The notes beneath the pieces were generated by a model. The model was given only the letters and a program-made list of their open reading frames with translations, was not told the origin of the DNA and did not search any database. A stretch of 64,000 nt of DNA from JALYOC01 sp036675345 (lineage in GTDB: Bacteria; Myxococcota; Myxococcia; Myxococcales; Myxococcaceae): the NCBI GenBank assembly GCA_036675345.1, contig JAKFFE010000005.1:1-64000 (forward strand), written 5' to 3'. Shown here one piece after another: positions 27,394-35,139 of this stretch. Position 1 is the stretch's first letter. The number at the start of each line of letters is the position of its first letter. A program made the position numbers and the translations under genes.

Positions 27394-28015
27394 GACTCGT
27401 TTCAACCTGCGTCCCGAGCCGGTCGGTGAGGACATCTCGAAGCTGGAGGCTCCGCCCGACTGGGATGCCCTGTTCGGCTTCTCCGGCCCGCTGGAGCTGG
27501 AGGTAGGCTGCGGGCTGGGCGGCTATGCCTTGGGCTACGCGGCCCGCCACCCCCACGTCCGCTACGTGGCCTTCGAGTGGCGCAAGAAGTTTGCCCGCGA
27601 GGTCCAGGCCCGGGCGGATCTGAAGGGGCTCAAGAACCTGAAAGTGGTGGAGGCGGATGCCCGGGGGATCGTGCCCAAAATCTTCCGGCCCGGCTCGCTG
27701 TCCCAGTTCCACTTCCAGTTCCCGGATCCCTGGTGGAAGCGCACCCACCAGAAGCGCGCGGTGCTCACCCCGGACTTCGCCCAGCTGCTGATGGGGTTGA
27801 TCCAGCCGGGAGGCATCGTGGAGGTGCGCACCGACGTGGAGGATCGCGCCCACCGGATGCTGGCCACCCTGGAGGGGGCGGGCTTCGAGAACCCGCTGGG
27901 CAAGGGGGCGTTCCATCCCCCGGATCCGGAGGAGATCCCCTCCACCCGCGAGCGGCGCTATCTGATCTCCGGGCAGCCGGTGTACCGGGCCCGGCTGGTC
28001 CGCCCGAGCGCGTAG
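27392..28015 (+). CDS. trmB: tRNA (guanine-N7-)-methyltransferase
   Basis: A 207-residue SAM-dependent enzyme forming m7G46 in tRNA. The SAM-binding loop is LELEVGCGLGGYALGYA. The family hallmark FPDPWWKRTHQKRA and the RTDVEDRAHRML segment are intact. ATG 27392 is chosen because the frame upstream is not TrmB-like. Its start codon overlaps, on the opposite strand, the start of the PIN-domain gene. Confidence 0.95.
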   Translation: MTRFNLRPEPVGEDISKLEAPPDWDALFGFSGPLELEVGCGLGGYALGYAARHPHVRYVAFEWRKKFAREVQARADLKGLKNLKVVEADARGIVPKIFRPGSLSQFHFQFPDPWWKRTHQKRAVLTPDFAQLLMGLIQPGGIVEVRTDVEDRAHRMLATLEGAGFENPLGKGAFHPPDPEEIPSTRERRYLISGQPVYRARLVRPSA

Positions 28016-28042
28016 CCCCCGGTCCGTGTCACACTGGGGGGA

Positions 28043-29095
28043 ATGGCTCGCCGGCCACCCTCCCCTGCCGTCCCCGCGCCGGAGCTTGCCGGCCGCAAGG
28101 TCCTGATCGTGGACGACGATCGGACCATCGTCTCCACCATCCGGGAGGGTCTGAGCGCGCTGGGGCTGGGCCTGGAGCTGTTCGAGGCCAATGACGGGTC
28201 GGCGGCGCTCTCGGTGCTGCGAGCGCAGCGGCCGGATCTGCTGATCTCCGACGTGGAGATGCCGGGGATGAGCGGGATGGACCTGTGCCGGATCGTCAAG
28301 GCCAACCAGTCGGTGCAGGGCTTCGGCTTCGTGCCGGTGATCCTGGTCACCTCCCGCCGGGAGGGGAAGATCGAAGGGCTGGAGCTTGGCGCCGACGACT
28401 ACCTGATCAAGCCCTTCGACATGCCGGAGCTCTCCGCGCGGGTCAAATCGATGCTGCGGCTCAAGACACTGCACGACGCGCTGCTGGACAAGAACCGGGA
28501 GCTGGACCGCGCCAACCAGGAGCTGGAGTCCAGGCGGCAGGAGCTGCTGGCTCTCTCGCGCACCGACCCGCTCACCGGGCTGCACAACCGCCGCTACTTC
28601 GAGGAGCGGCTGGAGCTGGAGTTCGAGCGGTCGCGCCGCTACCGGGTGCCGATCTCCTGCCTGATGCTGGACCTGGACCACTTCAAGCGGCTCAACGACA
28701 CCCACGGGCATGCGTCCGGGGACGAGATGCTGCGGCAGGTGGCCAAGGTGTCCAAGGCATCCTTGCGGTCGGTGGATCTGCTGGCCCGCTTCGGCGGCGA
28801 GGAGCTGATCGCGCTGCTGCCGGAGACCGGGCTGGATGAGGCGCGGATCGTGGCCGAGCGGATCCGGGCCGGAATCGCCGGGCTGGGGGTGGCGAAGCGT
28901 GGGTCGGCCGAACCCCAGCTGCTGCGGTGCACCGCCTCCATCGGGCTGTCCACCTTCCCGGCCCCGGAGCTGGAGACCGCCGAGGCCCTGCTCCGCTTCG
29001 CCGATGATGCGCTGTACACCGCCAAATCGTCCGGTCGGAACAAGGTTCATGCCCACGCCGATTCACGCGTTGCTGGACCGGAGCAGCCGGGCTAG
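28043..29095 (+). CDS. REC-GGDEF response regulator, diguanylate cyclase
   Basis: A 350-residue protein. The receiver domain (about residues 19-140) has the acidic pair VDDD, phospho-Asp in LLISDVEMPG and the conserved Lys in LIKPFD. A coiled linker (about 145-170) leads to a GGDEF domain with active-site FGGEEL. An intact inhibitory RxxD site (RSVD) lies five residues upstream. It should make c-di-GMP under product inhibition and phosphorylation control. The PilB MshEN domain is a possible reader. No partner kinase is adjacent. Confidence 0.93.
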   Translation: MARRPPSPAVPAPELAGRKVLIVDDDRTIVSTIREGLSALGLGLELFEANDGSAALSVLRAQRPDLLISDVEMPGMSGMDLCRIVKANQSVQGFGFVPVILVTSRREGKIEGLELGADDYLIKPFDMPELSARVKSMLRLKTLHDALLDKNRELDRANQELESRRQELLALSRTDPLTGLHNRRYFEERLELEFERSRRYRVPISCLMLDLDHFKRLNDTHGHASGDEMLRQVAKVSKASLRSVDLLARFGGEELIALLPETGLDEARIVAERIRAGIAGLGVAKRGSAEPQLLRCTASIGLSTFPAPELETAEALLRFADDALYTAKSSGRNKVHAHADSRVAGPEQPG

Positions 29096-29105
29096 GACAC
29101 ACCAC

Positions 29106-29561
29106 GTGCTGCGGACGCTGATGCTCTGTGTCGTGGTCGCCCTGACGGGCGCCTGCAATCGTCCCAACTGGGATTCACCGGTCAGCGCCTACCAATCCTT
29201 CCTGCGCGCGCTGGCCAAGGGCGAGGCGGAGCTGGCCTACAGCGCGCTCTCCTCCGACACCCGGGCTCTGCTGGCAAAGCGGGCGGAGGAGATCTCCGCG
29301 GCCTCCGGCGGGAGCGTCCGCAACGATCCGGCGGCGATCTTCTTCGTGAATGCGGCGAAGTCTCCGGCGGTTCGCGAGGTGACGCTGGTCTCGCAGACGG
29401 GCGATCAGGCCGTCGTGTCGGTGGTGGCTGGCGGGAAGGCTTCCCCGGTGCGGATGGTGAAGGAAGCAGGCGGCTGGAGGATTGAACTCTCCCCTGAGCC
29501 GCCGGCGACCAGCCCGGGTGTGGGAGACGGGGGCACCCCTGCCACCGACGCAGGTGGCTAA
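29106..29561 (+). CDS. Small lipoprotein
   Basis: About 151 residues from GTG 29106; Met at 29121 is an alternative. The lipobox is VVALTGAC. The mature domain (SPVSAYQSFLRALAKGEAELAYSALSSDTRALLAKRA...VREVTLVSQTGDQAVVSV...GGWRIELSPEP) resembles the NTF2-like folds used in DUF4878-type lipoproteins, where a small helical part precedes a curved sheet. The C-terminus is a Pro/Gly/Thr tail. Function unknown. It lies 10 bp after the cyclase gene. Confidence 0.75.
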   Translation: MLRTLMLCVVVALTGACNRPNWDSPVSAYQSFLRALAKGEAELAYSALSSDTRALLAKRAEEISAASGGSVRNDPAAIFFVNAAKSPAVREVTLVSQTGDQAVVSVVAGGKASPVRMVKEAGGWRIELSPEPPATSPGVGDGGTPATDAGG

Positions 29562-29607
29562 AGAATTGGTGCGTCAGGACTGAAACGGGAAGGATGATGC
29601 CGTCGCC

Positions 29608-30942
29608 GTGAACGATAGGAAGCCCCCGAGAAAAGGTCCTCCCCCCGTGGAGGTGGTCCGCAGGCCTGCCGGCGTCGTCGCGCCGCGTCCTGCGGGATCG
29701 CCCCCGACGCCTTCGGGCGGCACTCCGATCGCCTCGCCCCTGGAGCAGGAACCGGTGACCCCGGCGGTTCCCTCCACGGAAGCGCTCCCGACGGTCCGAC
29801 CCGCTGGCACGGTGGCGCCAGCCCCGCGGCCGGTGGTTCCCGGCGCGGTGGCTCCGACTCCCCGCCCGGTGGTGCCTGCTCCCCGCCCGGTGGTTCCCGG
29901 CGGTGTGGTTCCCGGAGCGGTAGTTCCGGCGCCCCGCCCGGTGGTTCCCGGCGGTGTGGTTCCGGCGCCCCGCCCGGTGGTCCCCGCGGGTGCGGCGCCC
30001 GGTTCGCCCGCTCCGGAACCCAGGACGGTGGTTCCCGGTTCAGCGGCGCCCGCCTCGCCTGCTCCGTTGCCCAGGACGGTGGTCCCCGGCCCGGCGCCCG
30101 CTTCGCCGCGCCCCGCTTTCGGACGGGGTCCCCCGGGAGCCGGTGGGCCTCCGGGCGCGCGCTTCCCCCGTCGACCCTCCGCGCCGCGAGCGCCTCCCAC
30201 CGAGGAGGAGATCAACTCGCTGGCCAAGCGCGAGCATGTCCCGGCCCGCATCGCCAAGGGCGAGCTGGACGGGAAGATGAAGGCGCGCATCTGGCGCAAG
30301 CTGCACGCCGAGGAGGCCAAGCGCTTCGACCAGGCGTACGCGCTGATGGACCAGCACTCCGGGCTGTCCCTGGCCGACGCCTTCGGGATGGTCCAGAGCG
30401 GGATGACCTTCGAGGAGCTCAAGGTCCGCCGCGAGAAGACGCAGAAGAAGCAGGCGGTGAAGGAGGCGCGCGGGTCGGTGACCGGCGACGCGGTGGATCA
30501 GTTCATCGCCCGGCTGATCGAGGAGAAGGCAGAGCTGTGCGTGGTCCTGGGCGAGCGGACCTTCCTGGACGCGCTCACCGCGGTGGAGCCGATCGCCTTC
30601 CAGTTCGAGCGGACCGCCCGGCTGGAGAAGCTGCAGGTGGTGGTGCTGGCCCGGCGCGCGCTGTGGGAGAAGGTCGCGCCGAAGCTGGACCGCGATCCGA
30701 AGCTGGCCCAGAAGCCGGCGCCGATCATCCGTCAGCCGGAGCGGCGGCCCGTCTCCGACCCGCGGGCCTTCATCGACCGGGTGGGCAAGACGTTGACCCT
30801 TCACCTGCGCAATGGGCTGCGGATCTCCGAGACCTTGCGCGCCGCCGGTCCCTTCGACGTGCTGGTGGGCGCCGAGGGAGAGGAGCTGTTCATCCCCCTC
30901 CACGCCATCGTGAAGTGGGAAGACCCGGCGCTGGTGGCCTAG
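29608..30942 (+). CDS. Proline-rich protein with two Sm/Hfq-like C-terminal repeats
   Basis: A 444-residue protein from GTG 29608. Residues 1-190 are low complexity, with repeats such as APRPVVPGGVVP. Residues 190-300 are charged helices (KREHVPARIAKGELDGKMKA). Two C-terminal stretches then look alike: 308-358 (CVVLGERTFLDALTAVEPIA...VVLARRALWEK) and 392-440 (LTLHLRNGLRISETLRAAGP...ELFIPLHAIVKWE). The second fits the Sm1 (NG loop, bent strand) and Sm2 (HAI) patterns of Hfq. Families are not recognised with certainty. An RNA-binding role is inference. Confidence 0.7.
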   Translation: MNDRKPPRKGPPPVEVVRRPAGVVAPRPAGSPPTPSGGTPIASPLEQEPVTPAVPSTEALPTVRPAGTVAPAPRPVVPGAVAPTPRPVVPAPRPVVPGGVVPGAVVPAPRPVVPGGVVPAPRPVVPAGAAPGSPAPEPRTVVPGSAAPASPAPLPRTVVPGPAPASPRPAFGRGPPGAGGPPGARFPRRPSAPRAPPTEEEINSLAKREHVPARIAKGELDGKMKARIWRKLHAEEAKRFDQAYALMDQHSGLSLADAFGMVQSGMTFEELKVRREKTQKKQAVKEARGSVTGDAVDQFIARLIEEKAELCVVLGERTFLDALTAVEPIAFQFERTARLEKLQVVVLARRALWEKVAPKLDRDPKLAQKPAPIIRQPERRPVSDPRAFIDRVGKTLTLHLRNGLRISETLRAAGPFDVLVGAEGEELFIPLHAIVKWEDPALVA

Positions 30943-30966
30943 ACCGAAGGCCCGCGCTGGATGAGG

Positions 30967-32199
30967 TCAGTGCTTCTTGGACAGGTGATCGATGGGGATC
31001 ACCTGGCTGACGTGGGTCCCGGAGCGGGCGGCCTTGGCGCGGCGGACCAGCATCGGGATGTCCCCCTCGCCCCGCTCGATCGCCGTGCGCAGATCGCGCA
31101 GCCGCTCCAGGTGGCGGGTGACCGGCAGCTCCTCCAGCCTCAGCGCGGTCAGCTCGTGCATCGCGTGCTCGGCGCTGAGCAACACCGAGGCGGCGCGATC
31201 CGGATCCCGCTGCGCCAGCGAGAGCCAGGCCACCGTCTCCTGGCCCACCAGATCCAGCTCCAGGCCCACCCCGCGGATCAGCTTCCCGGGGTGACTCTCC
31301 GGGGTCACCCGCTGCAACGGCACGGTGATCCGGCGCTGATCTCCACGCTCCAGGTGCAGCGCGGTCACGTGAGCATCCCAGCTGGGGGCAGACAGGGTCC
31401 CGACCAGCAGCACCCGGCGGGGTGCCCCCTTGGAGACGCTGCCCATGGAGACAACCAGGGCGTCTCCGTCGATGCGGGTGGGAAAGCCGTGACGGGAGCC
31501 GAGGGACAAGAACCCCTCCGGCCGGATCTGCACCGAGGTGGCCTGGGCCACCTCTCCGAACAGCAGGCCGAACACCTGGCCCATCGCCACCGGGAGTCCG
31601 TCCGGGCCGTCCACGTGCTCGAAGGCGTTCTCCGAGGGGAGGGTCAGCGCGGTGAGGATCTCCGGGAGGTAGTGCCGCCCCAGCCCCAGGGCGTGGACCG
31701 AGACCCCGCTCTGGGAGGCGCGCTGGCCCAGCTCCTGGAAGGAGTGCTCGCTCTCGTGGCCCACCGAGGGTTCGCCGTCGGTGAGCAACAGCAGCTTGGG
31801 CTTGCGGCCGGGGACCAGCAGCCGGGTCAACGCCTTGGCGCCCAGGTCCACCGCCTGGTGCAGCGCGGTCCCCCGGCCGGTGACCACCTCGGAGAGCGCC
31901 TGGATCATCTGGCGCTTGCCCTTCTCGTTCATGGCGGTGACCGGCACCCGCTGCTCGGCGACCGCGTCGAACACCAGCAGGCCCAGGAAGTCCTCCGGGC
32001 CCGCCTGGTCGATCAACTGCTGCGCGGCCTCGATCGCGGCGGCGAGCGGCGCCCCCTTCATCGACCCGCTGCGGTCCAGCACCAGGTTGGCCACCACCGG
32101 GCCCCGCTGGGCATCCTCGTCCGCCTCGACGGTGACCAGCAGGTGGCCTTCCCGCCCGGTGTCGCCCTCCAGTTCCATCGCAACTGCTGTCCACTTCAT
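30967..32199 (-). CDS. Von Willebrand factor A domain protein
   Basis: A 410-residue protein. The VWA domain occupies about residues 30-200, with the MIDAS motif DRSGSMKG near residue 42, the later Thr/Asp positions (GRGTALH; LLLTDGEPS), and a C-terminal beta/helical region with many Arg. ATG 32199 (MKWTAVAMELEGD) is preferred because an AGGA lies 11 nt upstream; the in-frame ATG 32211 has none. No signal peptide is seen, so it is probably cytoplasmic. It resembles the YfbK/inter-alpha-trypsin-like VWA proteins but no specific role is evident. It converges with the proline-rich gene. Confidence 0.85.
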   Translation of the reverse strand: MKWTAVAMELEGDTGREGHLLVTVEADEDAQRGPVVANLVLDRSGSMKGAPLAAAIEAAQQLIDQAGPEDFLGLLVFDAVAEQRVPVTAMNEKGKRQMIQALSEVVTGRGTALHQAVDLGAKALTRLLVPGRKPKLLLLTDGEPSVGHESEHSFQELGQRASQSGVSVHALGLGRHYLPEILTALTLPSENAFEHVDGPDGLPVAMGQVFGLLFGEVAQATSVQIRPEGFLSLGSRHGFPTRIDGDALVVSMGSVSKGAPRRVLLVGTLSAPSWDAHVTALHLERGDQRRITVPLQRVTPESHPGKLIRGVGLELDLVGQETVAWLSLAQRDPDRAASVLLSAEHAMHELTALRLEELPVTRHLERLRDLRTAIERGEGDIPMLVRRAKAARSGTHVSQVIPIDHLSKKH

Positions 32200-32279
32200 G
32201 GGCGTGGCCATCCTTTCGGCGCTGGGCGGCCCGGGCATTCTACATTGAACGCCCACGGACTCGTCGCTAAGGAGGCAGG

Positions 32280-32768
32280 ATGAACCTCGGGAAGCTCCTC
32301 AAGTCGATGCTCGCGCTGACCGCCGCCGGCCTGACCCTCAGCCTGGGCACCGGTTGCGATGAGAAGAAGCCGGAGGCCGCCGCGGCGGCCCACTCGCCCG
32401 CCAAGCATGCGGCCACGGGCCCCCAGATGACCTCCGGAACCCCTGCCAACGAGAGTGTGGCGGCCACGGTCACCGTCGCCACCGACGCCGGCCAGGCCCG
32501 GCTGATCGAGATGGAGGTCACCGAGGACGGCTACGTCCCCAAGGAGATCCGCGTCCGCAAGGGTGAGCCGCTGCTGATCCGGATCACGCGCAAGACCGAC
32601 CAGACCTGCGCCTTCGATCTGATCGTCGCCGACTCCAACGTGAAGGTGCCGCTGCCGCTGAACAAGGCGGTGGACGTGGCCTACACCCCCACCAAGGCCG
32701 GGCAGATCAAGTTCGGCTGCGCGATGGACATGATGATCTCCGGCGTGCTGGTGGTGGACGAGGCGTAG
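32280..32768 (+). CDS. Cupredoxin-like lipoprotein
   Basis: A 162-residue lipoprotein (signal LTAAGLTLSLGTGC, lipidated Cys26). The mature domain matches the cupredoxin_1 pattern: EMEVTEDGYVPKEIRVRKGE, then RKTDQTCAFDLIVADSN and GQIKFGCAMDMMISGVLVV, where Cys and Met residues are the likely metal ligands. It probably binds copper in the periplasm or outer membrane, for storage or electron transfer. A GGAGG lies just upstream. It converges with the graspetide precursor gene. Confidence 0.85.
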   Translation: MNLGKLLKSMLALTAAGLTLSLGTGCDEKKPEAAAAAHSPAKHAATGPQMTSGTPANESVAATVTVATDAGQARLIEMEVTEDGYVPKEIRVRKGEPLLIRITRKTDQTCAFDLIVADSNVKVPLPLNKAVDVAYTPTKAGQIKFGCAMDMMISGVLVVDEA

Positions 32769-32821
32769 GCCGCTTCCCCGACGGCTGCGAACGGGCCGCT
32801 GACGGGGGACCCAAATAGAAA

Positions 32822-32851
32822 CGGCGCGCCCCCAAACCACGGAGCGCGCCG
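32822..32851 (-). terminator. Terminator of the graspetide precursor gene
   Basis: A perfect 8-bp stem (cggcgcgc / gcgcgccg) with a 14-nt loop. On the minus strand it is followed by tttctattt. It lies 22 bp beyond the precursor stop and, on the other strand, after the cupredoxin gene, so it may act in both directions. Confidence 0.75.
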
Positions 32852-32873
32852 CTGACTGCCAGCGACTTCGGCA

Positions 32874-33431
32874 CTAGACGGTGCCGCCACCCTCTTCGCC
32901 GATCGCCATCGTCGTCATCCGGCGATCGCCGGTCGGGACCACATCCGAGATCACCTCGGTGCCGCCGCCCTCTTCACCGAGCGCCATCGTGGTCAGCTTG
33001 CCGGGGTTCTGGGTGGTGTCCCCGCCGCCCTCTTCGCCGATCGCCATCGTGGTCAGCTTGCCGGGATTCTGGGTGGTGTCCCCGCCGCCCTCTTCGCCGA
33101 TCGCCATCGTGGTCAGCTTGCCGGGGTTCTGGGTGGTGTCCCCTCCGCCCTCTTCGCCGATCGCCATCGTGGTCAGCTTGCCGGGGTTCTGGGTGGTGTC
33201 CCCGCCGCCCTCTTCGCCGATCGCCATCGTGGTCAGCGGCGGCTTGGTTCCGCCGCCCCGCTCGAACTCATCCCCGCCGCCCTCTTCACCGATCGCCATC
33301 GTGGTCAGCGGGGGCGTCTTGACGGTCTCGCCGCCGCCCTCCTCGCCGATGGCCATGGTGGTGTGCTTCTTGTCTCCCTTGGTCTCGGGCAGCTCGTACT
33401 TCACGAAAGGCTTGTCGATCTTCACGGTCAT
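32874..33431 (-). CDS. Graspetide (plesiocin-like) RiPP precursor, eight cores
   Basis: A 185-residue precursor from ATG 33431, with GAGGGG 8 nt upstream. Residues 1-23 form a leader containing KPFVKYELPE. Eight cores follow at residues 24-34, 43-53, 67-77, 87-97, 107-117, 127-137, 147-157 and 173-183. Seven read TTMAIGEEGGG and the seventh TTMALGEEGGG. Linkers are DTTQNPGKL in the middle. Known plesiocin-type precursors have TTxxxxEE cores in which an ATP-grasp ligase forms Thr-Glu side-chain esters. Here that predicts two esters per core, 16 in all. The ligase gene is divergent, 86 bp away. No protease or exporter is adjacent. Confidence 0.9.
   Translation of the reverse strand: MTVKIDKPFVKYELPETKGDKKHTTMAIGEEGGGETVKTPPLTTMAIGEEGGGDEFERGGGTKPPLTTMAIGEEGGGDTTQNPGKLTTMAIGEEGGGDTTQNPGKLTTMAIGEEGGGDTTQNPGKLTTMAIGEEGGGDTTQNPGKLTTMALGEEGGGTEVISDVVPTGDRRMTTMAIGEEGGGTV
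32961..33200. repeat. Four 60-bp tandem repeats inside the precursor
   Basis: Four head-to-tail 60-bp units, each encoding DTTQNPGKL plus one TTMA(I/L)GEEGGG core, are nearly identical in DNA. They explain the central four cores and point to recent duplication. Confidence 0.92.
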
Positions 33432-33517
33432 TGATTTCCCCCTCAGAGGTTTGACTGGCGCCCGATTATCGGAAATTGAGAGGGAGCGTTGCCCCAAAAC
33501 GCACATCGGAGCAGAAC

Positions 33518-34474
33518 ATGCGCATCGGTATCTTTGGCTCGAGCGACGACCCGCAATGCCTCGCAGTTGCCCGAGAATCCAAGGCCTTGGGCGCGGACAA
33601 TGTGCTGATCGCCAGCAACGCTCTCCAACAGGGGAAGGAATTCTCTTTCCTGGACGGAAGGGTGCTGTATCGAGGCCATGATATCAGCGATTTGAGCGCC
33701 TTCTATCTGCGACAAATCCCGGCGCCGTACGCGCCGTCGATGGAGAAGGACGACGCGCTGGTCCTCTACGAGGACTGGTTCAACCGCTACATGCAGTCCC
33801 GGGAGCGGGCGTCCTTCTACGTCTCCTGGCTGCTGAACCTGCAGCACGACGGGGCGGTGATCGTGAACGCTCCCCATGCGGCCAGCGTGCTGCAGTACAA
33901 GCCCTACCAACTGCATGCCTTGCGGCGGTTGGGTGCCCAGGTGCCGCGGACCTTGATCAGCAACGATCCGGCCCAGGTGCGAGCCTTCCACGCGGAGGTG
34001 AAGGACGTGATCTTCAAGCCGCTGATGGGCGGGGCGATCACCCGGGCCCTGGACGCGGAGGCGCTGGAGCGGCTGGAGGCGATCCGCGCCTCACCGGTGA
34101 TCTTCCAGGAGCGGATCGGCGGAGAGGATCTCCGGGTGATGCTGGTGGGGGACCAGATCGTCTCCTCGGTGGCGATCGTCACCCCCGATCAGCACCTCGA
34201 TTTCCGGGCCGACCCGGTCTACAGCGGCGGCGAGGCCTCCTATCGGGAGGTGGTGTTGCCCGAGGCGGTGCAGGCGTTCTGCCGGCAAGCGGCCCGGAAG
34301 TGCGGGCTGAGCTTCGCGGGGATCGACATCAAGCACGACGGAGATCGATGGGTGTTCCTGGAGCTGAACTCCTCGCCGATCTACCTGGATGTGGAGGTGA
34401 AGCTGGGACACCCGATCAGCGCCGCCATCGCCCGGCTGGTGGTGGACGGAGCGCGCCAGGCCGAACGACGCTGA
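33518..34474 (+). CDS. ATP-grasp peptide ligase (graspetide macrocyclase)
   Basis: A 318-residue protein from ATG 33518 (MRIGIFGSSDDPQC), with GGAG about 6 nt upstream. The RimK-like ATP-grasp fold is visible: a Rossmann-like N-terminus, VIFKPLMGGAITRAL as the ATP-binding strand and loop, VIFQERIGGEDLRVML, and the metal-binding FAGIDIKHDG...FLELNSSPIY. It should activate core Glu side chains by phosphorylation and join them to Thr hydroxyls. The plesiocin ligase PsnB is the closest described type by context. It is divergent from the precursor, sharing an 86-bp promoter region. Alternative: a general ATP-grasp ligase unrelated to the precursor, which context makes unlikely. Confidence 0.9.
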   Translation: MRIGIFGSSDDPQCLAVARESKALGADNVLIASNALQQGKEFSFLDGRVLYRGHDISDLSAFYLRQIPAPYAPSMEKDDALVLYEDWFNRYMQSRERASFYVSWLLNLQHDGAVIVNAPHAASVLQYKPYQLHALRRLGAQVPRTLISNDPAQVRAFHAEVKDVIFKPLMGGAITRALDAEALERLEAIRASPVIFQERIGGEDLRVMLVGDQIVSSVAIVTPDQHLDFRADPVYSGGEASYREVVLPEAVQAFCRQAARKCGLSFAGIDIKHDGDRWVFLELNSSPIYLDVEVKLGHPISAAIARLVVDGARQAERR

Positions 34475-35139
34475 CCGAGCCTCGCGCGGCGGGAGGTGTT
34501 GGGCGCCCAGCGGGCTTCTCCTGCGCCCTGCCCAATCAGGCCGGAAGGTGGTCGGTGGATTCCGAAGACCCGGGGAGGGCAGCCCGCGGCTGTCGTGCGC
34601 GTAATGCAGCGCCATTAGGGATCCGGCCGCACCACAGCGAGGGGGTCCTGGGGGAAGATTGTCTCCGGTGACACGTTCCACGGCGATCCGGGCCGAAAAC
34701 CGGGGGGGAACGCGTCATCGCGGACAAGTAACCCCCAGGCACCGCAGGTGGCCGGCCACCAGCCCCCAGAGCCGCGGACATTCGGTGAGTTCGTGCGGGC
34801 CTCGACCGAGAGGGACGACTGCCTCGAGGAGGAGTGCCCCCGCGTCGCAGCGGCCCCCTTGGACGGCCGGGTCCATGGTCTCCGGAATCGCCGGGCGAAT
34901 CGCTCGGGTCGCTCGGGTCGCTCGGGTCGCTCGGGTCGCTCGGGTCGCTCGGGTCGCTCGGGTCGCTCGGGTCGCCGTGGTCGCTCGGGTCGCCGTGGTC
35001 GCTCGGGTCGCCGTCGTCGCCGTGGTCGCCGTGGTCGCCGCGCGCATCGCGTCGGGAGGATCCGCCCGGTGAGTCCATGGGGGGCCACCTGTTGCACCCG
35101 CGGTCGGAGTGTCGGACCCCACCGCTACTATCTGTGGGT
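34475..35139. other. Gene-free 665-bp gap
   Basis: This stretch separates the ligase gene from the exonuclease gene. Several long open frames cross it on both strands, only because the GC-rich repeat at 34900-35034 has no stop codon in any frame. None shows a recognisable domain or convincing start. Outside the repeat I see no promoter or hairpin that I can support. Confidence 0.6.
34900..35034. repeat. 9-bp minisatellite (tcgctcggg) array
   Basis: Fifteen 9-bp units without gaps. The first eight are perfect tcgctcggg. The next four alternate tcgccgtgg with tcgctcggg. The last three are tcgccgtcg and two tcgccgtgg. The unit length is a multiple of three, so reading frame is unaffected by copy number. 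Confidence 0.95.

Noticed and set aside
32961..33200. Regular 60-bp repeats considered as a CRISPR array
   Set aside because: There are no unique spacers. The whole unit repeats and keeps one reading frame, so it is a coding tandem repeat.
33432..33517. Sigma-70 promoters in the divergent precursor-ligase gap
   Set aside because: A gataat hexamer lies on the minus strand near 33465-33470, but no convincing -35 element at 16-18 bp spacing was found.
32881..33681. Plus-strand frame with SPPPSSPIAIVV repeats
   Set aside because: It is the exact complement of the graspetide cores. The minus-strand reading has a ribosome-binding site, a leader, TTxxxxEE cores and a terminator.
34834..35139. N-terminal extension of the exonuclease through the (Ser-Leu-Gly)n minisatellite
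   Set aside because: All six frames are open over the array. The conserved exonuclease fold begins at ATG 35140, and no homology supports the extension.
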